Origin: Phycisphaera mikurensis
GTDB lineage: Bacteria; Planctomycetota; Phycisphaerae; UBA1845
Assembly: GCA_005240095.1 (NCBI GenBank)
Contig: SBAX01000482.1
Span: 1 to 37,742, forward strand
Length of the DNA stretch: 37,742 nucleotides
Direction: 5' to 3'
Shown in pieces: positions 24,157-30,931 of this stretch. The position numbers were made by a program, and so were the translations under genes. Under the pieces are notes generated by a model. The model was not told where the DNA came from, did no database searches, and saw only the letters and a list, made by a program, of their open reading frames with translations. Each line of letters starts with the position of its first letter. Position 1 is the first letter of the stretch.

Positions 24157-24608
24157 GAGCCTTTCCCCCCCAAAGGCAACCCGACATCCTGTCCTAAGAA
24201 ACCAAGAAGCGAGCCTATGCGGCGTCCCCCCTGCTCGCGCCGGCAGCACGCATCGTGACGTAGCAACCACAGTTCCCCAGGTCCAATAGCGAAGCAAACT
24301 CAAACCATTGACCGCTGTGGTTGCGAAGAGCGTACTTGCAAGGAACTCTTCCCCGCTCGAGGTGCGAAATCAAGTGCTATGATTGCGCGAAGCGGTGCGA
24401 TAAGTGGGACACTCTCGTGGACACCGATAATAGGCGCCGTGCAAGGACGGTAGATCAATGCCCGGTATTCGCATGCGTTGAATTCTGGCGGACGCTCACG
24501 AACGATGCAGAAGAAAAAACTGCAGACGTGAGCTTTCGTATCTGCTCGAAGCGCGGGAGATTTGACCCACCCCTCTCCCTGCGAGGGAGAGGGGCTTGAA
24601 ACGCGTTT
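24157..24608. other. Gene-poor intergenic stretch of about 450 bases
   Basis: It separates the start of the dockerin-like gene from the stop of the secretin-N-like gene. It has no convincing coding sequence: the plus-strand frame 24321-24599 has a cysteine-rich but non-family composition and ends inside a palindromic element. Base composition is less GC-rich than the flanking genes. A weak TGC-TATGAT (24375-24383, plus) is the only promoter-like motif noticed. Its right end carries the family A element. Confidence 0.5.
24566..24594 (+). repeat. Family A palindromic element, copy 2 (intergenic)
   Basis: CCCCTCTCCCT (24570-24580), GCG, AGGGAGAGGGG (24584-24594) form a perfect 11-bp stem with a three-base loop. 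It sits 15 bases beyond the stop codon of the secretin-N-like gene and could also end its transcript. Confidence 0.8.
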
Positions 24609-25619
24609 CTAGTGGCCTGCGGCAGAGCCCGTGGAGACGCGCACGGCGAGGACGATGGCGTCGCCCTCGGTGGTGGAGCTCGGGGCCGCGGCAAGAATGA
24701 CGTAGCTGTCCAGCTTGGCGGCGATCGACGACTTCAGCTCGAACCACGTGTGCTTTTGCTCCGCGGGCGGGGCGGCGTAGCGTCCGCTAACGACCGCGTG
24801 CAAGTTCAGCTGGACGGTCGTGCCGTCGGGCGCGAGGTGCGGAGTGCCTTCGAGCTCGAATCTCAAGTCACCGGTTTGGCCTTCCTTTCCAGAGACGTTC
24901 AGCGTGGATTGCGATTCGAAACGCGCCCCGTCCCTGGCGTGAATGCCCACCGGGGCTACGAGCGTGACGTTGGAGAACCCCGACTGCTGCAGGGCCTTCA
25001 CCGCGGGGACGAGTTCTTTGGGGACGTCCGTCGGCTCGGCGGCGGACGTACCGATCTTTGCCCGCAGGAAGAGAAAGTGCATGTGCAGGGATTCGGCGGG
25101 CTTATCCACGGTCTGGACGAGCTTGCGGATGGTTGCCACGGTGTCGGCCGGCGCATTGACCACCAGCAGGTTGCTGGCCGGGTCCAGGGCGAAGTGCCTT
25201 CCAAAGGGGCCGGGTGCGACCGCTTCCAGCAAAGGCACGATCGTTTCCGTCGAAGCGTGCGACAGCGGAATGTACTCCACGGTGGATCGTGTAGTAGCGG
25301 AGGCCGGCGTATCGACCTTGCCGACGACCTGCTCTAAGACCACCTTGACGTCCGCCGGAGCGCCGCGCACGAGCAGGCGGTTCTCCGATGCGGGCGCAAC
25401 CCGCACGGGGAGGTTGAGGACGCGGATGGCTTCGGCGACGTCCTCGACGGCCGCGTGGGTGAGGTTAATCGCCTGAACAATGTCGCTGTCCCGAGGAAGC
25501 TCGTTGACCTTCTTGGGAGTCGCTTCCTTGGGCGGCGTTTCCTGGGCGAGCACGAGGCAGGGAGCGACGACGGACAGCGCGATTACCCAAACAGTCGTTT
25601 TGGTCATGAGGACGCTCAC
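24609..25619 (-). CDS. Exported secretin-N-domain-like protein
   Basis: A 336-residue protein. I chose the GTG at 25619 because AAGGAG (25627-25632) ends exactly seven bases before it; the ATG at 25607 is also possible. A signal peptide follows (VIALSVVAPCLVLAQ). Residues about 45-100 and 110-170 are two repeats of the ring-building fold of secretin N-domains (VEDVAEAIRVLNLPVRVAPA, then LVRGAPADVKVVLEQVVGKV; TETIVPLLEAVAP, NLLVVNAPADTVATIRKLVQTVDKP). The C-terminal 150 residues are beta-rich (GDLRFELEGTPHLAPDGTTV) and there is no secretin pore domain. It is the last gene of the sigma/anti-sigma operon (14-base gap), so it is probably controlled by that pair. Confidence 0.75.
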   Translation of the reverse strand: MSVLMTKTTVWVIALSVVAPCLVLAQETPPKEATPKKVNELPRDSDIVQAINLTHAAVEDVAEAIRVLNLPVRVAPASENRLLVRGAPADVKVVLEQVVGKVDTPASATTRSTVEYIPLSHASTETIVPLLEAVAPGPFGRHFALDPASNLLVVNAPADTVATIRKLVQTVDKPAESLHMHFLFLRAKIGTSAAEPTDVPKELVPAVKALQQSGFSNVTLVAPVGIHARDGARFESQSTLNVSGKEGQTGDLRFELEGTPHLAPDGTTVQLNLHAVVSGRYAAPPAEQKHTWFELKSSIAAKLDSYVILAAAPSSTTEGDAIVLAVRVSTGSAAGH

Positions 25620-25633
25620 GGTCAATCTCCTTT

Positions 25634-26137
25634 TCAGTTCGCCCCTTGCGGGGAAGGTTCATGTTGTTTTCGATCCGCCGCCAGCAGGCGCGGATACAGT
25701 CGGTAGACCTGAACATTGGGCTGATCCGTCGCGAATGCGACGGCGAGCAACTGCGTTTTCGATTCTCCGTGCAGGGTGATGCCCAGCGGCGAAGCAGGCT
25801 GCGTGGACTCGTCGCGCGAGGCCACGAGGCTTGGCGGCACGTGCGGTTCCTGTGTCGCGGGCCGATAGATGACAAAGGCGAGGGCAACGGCAGCCGCCGC
25901 CGCCAGCCAGGGCATCAGTCGAATGACCCGTCTCGACGAGCCCTTCGCCGGTGGTGCGACGACTGCCTCGGTTTCGTGGCGGATGCGATCCAGGGCGGCG
26001 CACAGCCCGCTCATCTGGCCCGCGTATTGGCGGCAGGCGAGGCACTGGGCGAGGTGTTCGTCCAGGGCGGCGTCGGGCGTGCCCTCGTCAAATCGAAGAT
26101 GCCAGCGCTGTCTTGCTTCGCTACAGTTCATTGCCAT
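25634..26137 (-). CDS. Zinc-finger anti-sigma factor
   Basis: A 167-residue protein with a ZAS-type N-terminus: Cys5, then His28-x3-Cys32-x2-Cys35 (DEHLAQCLACRQY). This cytoplasmic domain holds the cognate ECF sigma factor. One membrane segment (MPWLAAAAAVALAFVIY, about residues 75-91) follows a basic stretch, leaving a periplasmic C-terminal part of about 75 residues. It starts 21 bases after the stop of the ECF sigma gene. A second ATG two codons inside (26131) is equally possible. Confidence 0.88.
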   Translation of the reverse strand: MAMNCSEARQRWHLRFDEGTPDAALDEHLAQCLACRQYAGQMSGLCAALDRIRHETEAVVAPPAKGSSRRVIRLMPWLAAAAAVALAFVIYRPATQEPHVPPSLVASRDESTQPASPLGITLHGESKTQLLAVAFATDQPNVQVYRLYPRLLAADRKQHEPSPQGAN

Positions 26138-26158
26138 GCCCTCGCGAGCGCAAATCTC

Positions 26159-26740
26159 TCAATCCTTCTTCCCGGCGAGCATCAGATCGCGCAAGGCCTC
26201 CCGCGCGGTCTGGGCGTGGACTCGCGCCGTAGCGGGGGAGATGCCCAGGACCTCGCCAATCTCGTCGAAGCTCATGCCTTGCAGATGCCGCAGGACGATG
26301 ACTTCGTATTGGCGGTGTTGAAGCTGCGGCAGCAGCATTCGGACTCGCTCGGCCGCCTCGGATTCGCTTGGGGGAGCAGACGCAGCAGCCCGGGCGTAGG
26401 CGGGAGCATGTCGCTGGCGGGTCGATTCCTTTCGTCGCAGTTCGCGACATCGTTGTACCACGATGGAACATAGCCAGGTCCACCATTTGCCGCCTTCGCG
26501 AAGCTGGTCTGATTTCTGCCAGGCAGTGACCACGGCGCTTTGCACGGCGTCCTCCGCGTCGGCGTGGTTCCATGCGAAGCGATAGGCCAGCCGATACAGC
26601 CGCTGCCGGGCGTCGGCGTCCAGGGTCGCATGCGCGGGCAGCCTCGCCGCAACCGCGTGGCCGGCACCTGCCGGCCGTCCCCCTTCAGAAGGGGGACCGC
26701 AGGGGGTAGTGGCCTGTTGCTGCTGCGAAGCCTTCGCCAT
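26159..26740 (-). CDS. ECF-type RNA polymerase sigma factor
   Basis: A 193-residue protein. Sigma region 2 spans about residues 45-110 (RLYRLAYRFAWNHADAEDAV; KWWTWLCSIVVQRCRELRRK). Region 4 is at about 130-185 (LQHRQYEVIVLRHLQGMSFD, then EIGEVLGISPATARVHAQTA). Residues 1-35 form a non-conserved N-terminal extension, part of which (about 13-22) is encoded by a family B palindrome. It heads the operon with its anti-sigma factor and a secretin-N-like protein, the normal arrangement for autoregulated envelope-signal ECF systems. No clear promoter was recognised in the 99 bases upstream. Confidence 0.92.
   Translation of the reverse strand: MAKASQQQQATTPCGPPSEGGRPAGAGHAVAARLPAHATLDADARQRLYRLAYRFAWNHADAEDAVQSAVVTAWQKSDQLREGGKWWTWLCSIVVQRCRELRRKESTRQRHAPAYARAAASAPPSESEAAERVRMLLPQLQHRQYEVIVLRHLQGMSFDEIGEVLGISPATARVHAQTAREALRDLMLAGKKD
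26673..26706 (-). repeat. Family B palindromic element, copy 2 (inside ECF sigma gene)
   Basis: GTCCCCCTTC-A-GAAGGGGGAC (26677-26697) is a perfect 10-bp stem. With the extra AGGGGGTAGT flank, its minus strand has the same layout as the other family B copies (C-tract, spacer, C-tract, G-tract). It is read as PCGPPSEGGRPAG in the non-conserved N-terminus. Confidence 0.8.
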
Positions 26741-26814
26741 GCGCCCGCCCTGTTCGTGGCTATTGGATGCGCCAGGCCGGGAAAGTGTTTAGTGGGCGGC
26801 TTCCCCTTCCGTTA

Positions 26815-26844
26815 CCGGTCACTGGCCACGGGTCACTGGTCACT
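26815..26844 (-). repeat. Family C repeat, copy 3 (over a stop codon)
   Basis: CGGTCACTGGCCACGGGTCA and the following CTGGTCACTC repeat the TGGCCAC/TGGTCAC unit. On the minus strand the element supplies the TGA stop (26840-26842) of the 536-residue exported protein, so its insertion may have trimmed or replaced that protein's end. Confidence 0.65.
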
Positions 26845-28450
26845 CGTCGCTGGGCCAGAGGAGCCGGACCTGCCAGGGTCCGAAATCCACGCGGTCGTTG
26901 GGAACGGGCACCGCCCCCTGCGAAATCACGTCCTTCGAGGGTCCGACCGCCGGGCGGCCGCGGAGCTTGAGCACCCGCGGGGCGTCGGAGAGGTTCACGA
27001 TCCCCACGCAAGCCCGCCCACCGGGGGTCTTGCCGACACGGAGGAACACGTCTTTCGCGACCGTGCCGTCCGTCTCCCTCGCCGTCAGGCGATTGACATG
27101 CTCCGAATCCAGCGCCAATCGCCGCTCGATCGTCAGGATGGCTCGTGAGGCGTCCCCGAGTTCCAACGGGATCAGGATCCGATACCGATCGCGGAGTCTT
27201 TGCGGATCGACGCCCGATGGGACGAGGTCGAAGCGAGTCTGTCGCGACACGAGTCGCTCCCAGATCGACAGCGCCCAAGGTGCCCACTGGTTGGGATGAG
27301 CACTGTCGGCTACGTTGGCGTCTACGGTCAAGACGAGGAGCGGCGGCTGGCTGAAACCCTCGAGAAATGTCCCAAGCCGAAGAACATCCAACGCCGTATG
27401 CGCGGTCGTCTCCAAGGCGCCCGGCTGACTGCAGAGGCTAGGACACATCTGGTCTGAACGACTGTGATGGTCGCATGATTCGTTGATCAGACCCAGGAGC
27501 TGGCCGTCGAAAGCGTGGATCCACATGACCGCCGCGACGGGTCCGCGATCCTGTCCTGCCGCCTTCGTCCCGGGGATTCCGCAATACATAGCCGCGTAGC
27601 GGCTGCCAAAAAACACGCCTCGTATGAGGGCCCGGCGCGCCACCGATGCAGCGATGAACTCGCTGAGAGTTTCTGCGTCTTCATCGAAAACAGCGGGTAG
27701 TCCGCCCCTCTCCTCGGAGGGTGGCGGCCAAGTGTCTGCGATTGATCGGAAGAGTGTCCAGAATACCGGATGAACAGGTGCAAGGGCCAGAAGTTCCCCT
27801 CGGTCCCCCCAAACCGGACGCCCCGCCGGAAAGATCCTGAGGAGCACACGATCGACCAGAACCATACCTAGCGCGTCGGCGCGGTCGGCGATCACCTGAG
27901 ATCTCTCGGCCGCGCAGTCCTCCAAGCTGTCTCGGGTGTAGACTCGTTGTCCCAGCGCCGCGAGGAGATCCATACTGCCGAAGGCTGTGGGACTCGCGTT
28001 ACCTACCCCGTCGATGAACGCGTACAGAGGAGGAGTCCGCGCATCAAGCGACAAGTCCTTCTTCGTTAGCGGCAGTCGGTGGAGCTGGAAATCCTCGGTC
28101 ACGTTGGAACGCACTACGCGTTGAAGGGCACGATCACTCCAGTCCAGTATCGAATGGAGGGTTGCGTCGTCGAGGCTCCCGCTACCGTTCTTTCTGACGT
28201 CGGCTTCGCACTCGAGGACGCCAACGGCTTTGATCAGGATGGCGAGAGTCGCGCGGGCGTAGGGGCGGTCGAACCAGGCGAAGTAGAGGGTGTCGAGATA
28301 GTCGGTGCCGTCGCCCGCGAGTTCGACGACCTGCTCCTTGAGCGCGGCGACGCGGGCCTGAAGATTGGCGAGGTCGGTTTGGGCGGACGCGGGCGAAGCG
28401 ACTACCGCGAACAGGAGTGCGGCGGTGCACGATGTCGTCAGGCGCTTCAT
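26840..28450 (-). CDS. Uncharacterised exported protein
   Basis: A 536-residue protein. The ATG at 28450 opens a signal peptide (MKRLTTSCTAALLFAVVASP, cut near ASAQ). A short heptad-like stretch follows (LANLQARVAALKEQVVELAG). The middle has segments reminiscent of glycoside hydrolase-like TIM barrels (ADALGMVLVDRVLLRIFP; PVAAVMWIHAFDGQLLGL) and the end is beta-rich (CVGIVNLSDAPRVLKLRG; VDFGPWQVRLLW), as in the C-terminal sheet of some glycosidases. I could not assign a family or catalytic residues, so the function is unknown. It is 25 bases behind the two-CxxC gene, probably one operon. Its stop codon lies in a family C repeat. Confidence 0.6.
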   Translation of the reverse strand: MKRLTTSCTAALLFAVVASPASAQTDLANLQARVAALKEQVVELAGDGTDYLDTLYFAWFDRPYARATLAILIKAVGVLECEADVRKNGSGSLDDATLHSILDWSDRALQRVVRSNVTEDFQLHRLPLTKKDLSLDARTPPLYAFIDGVGNASPTAFGSMDLLAALGQRVYTRDSLEDCAAERSQVIADRADALGMVLVDRVLLRIFPAGRPVWGDRGELLALAPVHPVFWTLFRSIADTWPPPSEERGGLPAVFDEDAETLSEFIAASVARRALIRGVFFGSRYAAMYCGIPGTKAAGQDRGPVAAVMWIHAFDGQLLGLINESCDHHSRSDQMCPSLCSQPGALETTAHTALDVLRLGTFLEGFSQPPLLVLTVDANVADSAHPNQWAPWALSIWERLVSRQTRFDLVPSGVDPQRLRDRYRILIPLELGDASRAILTIERRLALDSEHVNRLTARETDGTVAKDVFLRVGKTPGGRACVGIVNLSDAPRVLKLRGRPAVGPSKDVISQGAVPVPNDRVDFGPWQVRLLWPSDE

Positions 28451-28475
28451 GCGGTTTAGTCCGTTGTACCCGCGG

Positions 28476-29084
28476 TTAGCCCATCGGCCGCATTGGGTAC
28501 TCCGTGGGAAGCTTGCTTCGCAGGGCAAGCAGGCGCTGCCGCGAGAACTGCTCGGGGTGCGTGCGAAGGCGCTGCCGCGAGCCCTCGTGAAAAAAGGCCG
28601 CGGGTGGCGGCAGGTCGTTGCCGGGTTCGTAGAACTTGAGCGCCTCCTCCAGGCACTGGCCCGCCTCCAGACGAAGCCGTCGGGCGGCTTGTTTGTCGGG
28701 TTGGCGCTCGGCGGCCGCGGTGATCATTCCGAAAAGCGTCAGCCACTGGGCCACGTCGAGAATCTCCGAGGGGCTCGAGGTTGGATTGATGACCGGCGGC
28801 TGATCGACGGGAGTGGGCGTTGCCGTGGGCAACTGGAAGACCCAGTGTGACATCGCGTGGCATGCGCCACAGTCCGCGGTGATTCGCAGCGCCGCGAGGC
28901 CCTGACCCTCACCCCCGCCCTCTCCCTGGGAGGGAGAGGGGGTTTGAGACTTCGCCGTGGTGTCCTCCGCGGCCAGTGGATCGCCGCCGTGGAGCGGGCC
29001 TTTGCCGCACGAGGGGCAGGGAGTGGCCATAAGGAAGAGGTACACTTCGGCAAGGCTGTGGGCGATGAGCGGCGCGTCATCCAT
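28476..29084 (-). CDS. Conserved-looking protein with split CxxC pair (zinc-ribbon-like)
   Basis: A 202-residue cytoplasmic protein. Two CxxC knuckles, C23PSC26 and C72GAC75, would form a zinc ribbon. The ~45-residue gap between them includes about 17 residues (SQTPSPSQGEGGGEGQ, residues ~45-61) encoded by a family A palindrome. The C-terminal half is helical (EILDVAQWLTLFGMI; LRLEAGQCLEEALKFY; HPEQFSRQRLLALRSKLP). I remember similar short helical proteins of unknown function from Planctomycetes but cannot name the family. It lies between the lipoprotein gene (44 bases upstream) and the exported protein gene. Confidence 0.65.
   Translation of the reverse strand: MDDAPLIAHSLAEVYLFLMATPCPSCGKGPLHGGDPLAAEDTTAKSQTPSPSQGEGGGEGQGLAALRITADCGACHAMSHWVFQLPTATPTPVDQPPVINPTSSPSEILDVAQWLTLFGMITAAAERQPDKQAARRLRLEAGQCLEEALKFYEPGNDLPPPAAFFHEGSRQRLRTHPEQFSRQRLLALRSKLPTEYPMRPMG
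28904..28941 (-). repeat. Family A palindromic element, copy 3 (inside two-CxxC gene)
   Basis: CCCTCTCCCT (28918-28927), GGG, AGGGAGAGGG (28931-28940) form a perfect 10-bp stem, preceded by the typical left arm gaccctcacccccg. It is read in frame and adds Ser/Pro/Gln/Gly-rich sequence between two metal-binding knuckles. Confidence 0.85.
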
Positions 29085-29128
29085 GGCCGCATCCAGAAAC
29101 GGCGACGATCCAATGAGGGGCTTACACC

Positions 29129-29998
29129 CTATTCCTCGTCCGCCGGCGGTTCTTCGTCCGACTTGGGCTCGGCTCCGGGAGGCGCTTCCGGTTTCGGCGC
29201 AATGCCGCCCGGCGGCATGAGGGCCTTGAGCATTTGATCCATGGCGGCGGCCTGCTGGGCGGCCACGCCCTGGCTGATCTGGCCGGACTTGATGCCCGCG
29301 ACCATGGTGTCGAGTTGCTCAAGGCTCTGCTGGAGGGCGGGCAACGTCGGGGCCATCGCGCGAATCTGCGGGTGATCGATGTACCAGAATTCGCCGTCTT
29401 CCTCCTTCACCAGGACGAAGCGCACCTCGGCGCCGCCGGGCCCCTTGGCCACGGCCTTGCCCTCGCCTGCGGCGCGGATGTCCGAAACGTCGAGCGTGAG
29501 AATCGACGCGAGCGTCAAAGCCGAGGCGACTTTCTTGAGGTTCTCGTTGTCTCCGGGCAGGGCATTGGCAAGCTCAGAGAGCTTCGCGGCGAACTGCGGG
29601 AAGACCTCGATGACCTGCTTGGCCGAGGACGCTTGGTCCTCGATGATGAAGTCAGGGACTTCTTCGAGTTTCCCTTCGGCGACGGCGGCGTTGAAGTCAT
29701 CCACGGCCGCGCGGATTTCCCCGGTGAGCTTGTCATCGGCAGGAGCGGCGCCGCGACCCTCTTTTTCCCCTTTAGCCGGCTCCGCTGGCTTGGCGGTCAG
29801 GTCGAGCTTTCGATAGGGGTGCCAGTCGGCGGTTCCCTTGGCTAGGGAGGCGTCGTGATAGACGCCGGCCGTGGGCAGCAAGTGACGCTCCTCCGTGCCG
29901 AGGTCCTGATAGAGCGTCGGCGGAGGCTCGCTCGGACGGCAGCCGACCAACAGGATCGCGGCGACCGCGGACACTTTCAGAATGTTCGATGCTGGCAC
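29129..29998 (-). CDS. Uncharacterised lipoprotein
   Basis: A 289-residue protein beginning MPASNILKVSAVAAILLVGC, a lipoprotein signal with the lipobox LVGC at residues 17-20. The mature region has a central helical/alpha-beta part (IRAAVDDFNAAVAEGKLEEV; FPQFAAKLSELANAL) and a segment like a stress-response or NTF2-type pocket (GPGGAEVRFVLVKEEDGEFW, YIDHPQIRAMAP). Those residues suggest a DUF4878-like fold, but this is a guess. The tail is acidic and Pro-rich. First gene of the three-gene minus-strand cluster 26840-29998, divergent from the DUF3052 gene. Confidence 0.65.
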   Translation of the reverse strand: MPASNILKVSAVAAILLVGCRPSEPPPTLYQDLGTEERHLLPTAGVYHDASLAKGTADWHPYRKLDLTAKPAEPAKGEKEGRGAAPADDKLTGEIRAAVDDFNAAVAEGKLEEVPDFIIEDQASSAKQVIEVFPQFAAKLSELANALPGDNENLKKVASALTLASILTLDVSDIRAAGEGKAVAKGPGGAEVRFVLVKEEDGEFWYIDHPQIRAMAPTLPALQQSLEQLDTMVAGIKSGQISQGVAAQQAAAMDQMLKALMPPGGIAPKPEAPPGAEPKSDEEPPADEE

Positions 29999-30128
29999 GT
30001 TCGTCTCACCGTGGGAAAACCTATCCCGGTTTGGCGTGCGGATGGTAGGGTCCCAGTGCCTTCAGGTCAACTCGCCATTACCGCACCTCGCGGGGACCCG
30101 GGCGGGCCGGTACGATCCGCAAAAAGCC

Positions 30129-30908
30129 ATGGCCAAGGTCGCCCTCGTACACTGGAATGCGGAAGAATGGGCCGAACGTGCCCTACGGCTTGCCCGCGCC
30201 GGGCACGTCGTACCCAAGGTGCCCGTGGAGAAGGGGACAGCGGGATTGCGCTCCCTCGTGGTGAACCCTCCCGATGCCATTGTGATTGACTTGAGCCGGT
30301 TGCCTTCTCACGGACAAGCGGTCGCCATCGCTTTCCGGCAGCAAAGAGGCACGCGGCAGGTACCCCTCGTCTTCGTCGAGGGTGAGCCGAAGAAAGTCGC
30401 CAAAGTGCGCGAACAACTTCCCGATGCCGAGTACAGCCGCTGGCGCACCATCCGCTCCGCAGTGAGCGCGGCATTGCGTCGAAGAAACATGAAGCCCGTC
30501 GTCCCTGGGACGATGGCGGGCTATTCTGGCACCCCTCTTCCGAAGAAGTTGGGGATCAAGGCGGGGTCGAGCGTGGCGCTGCTCGGCGCACCGCGGGACT
30601 TTCTCAACACCCTCGGTCATCTGCCTGACGAGGTGAGCGTTCACAACCATCCCCGCACACCCGCCGACGTCGTGATCCTTTTTGTTCGTTCTTCGGGTGA
30701 ACTGCGCCGCAAGCTGCCCACGGGTAAGCGGGCTATGAGTCCGCGGGGCCGGCTGTGGATGGCGTGGCCCAAGAAGGCCTCCGGCGTGGTCACCGACGTG
30801 ACCGAACGAACGATTCGCGAAACGGGCCTGGCGTCCGGTCTGGTGGACTTCAAGATCGCCGCCATCGACGCCACGTGGGCGGGGTTGTGCTTTGCGAAGC
30901 GCAAGTGA
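30129..30908 (+). CDS. DUF3052 protein with receiver-like N-terminus
   Basis: A 259-residue protein. The C-terminal half (about residues 130-258) matches DUF3052: YSGTPLPKKLGIKAGSSVAL, LGAPRDF, ADVVILFVRSSGELRRKL, LWMAWPKKASGV, DVTERTIRETGLASGLVDFK and the final WAGLCFAKRK. The N-terminal half (1-120) looks like a receiver-type alpha/beta fold (VALVHWNAEEWAERALRLAR; PDAIVIDLSRLPSHGQAVAI; VPLVFVEGEPKKV), with an Asp in the phospho-acceptor position but without clear acidic partners. I chose the ATG at 30129, because the upstream extension overlaps the divergent lipoprotein gene. Function unknown. Confidence 0.75.
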   Translation: MAKVALVHWNAEEWAERALRLARAGHVVPKVPVEKGTAGLRSLVVNPPDAIVIDLSRLPSHGQAVAIAFRQQRGTRQVPLVFVEGEPKKVAKVREQLPDAEYSRWRTIRSAVSAALRRRNMKPVVPGTMAGYSGTPLPKKLGIKAGSSVALLGAPRDFLNTLGHLPDEVSVHNHPRTPADVVILFVRSSGELRRKLPTGKRAMSPRGRLWMAWPKKASGVVTDVTERTIRETGLASGLVDFKIAAIDATWAGLCFAKRK

Positions 30909-30931
30909 ACCCTTGAGCAAGTCTTGCGCGC

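Noticed and set aside
24321-24599. Small cysteine-containing plus-strand frame in the 450-base gap
   Set aside because: No family resemblance, no clear Shine-Dalgarno, and its last codons are the family A palindrome; composition looks non-coding.
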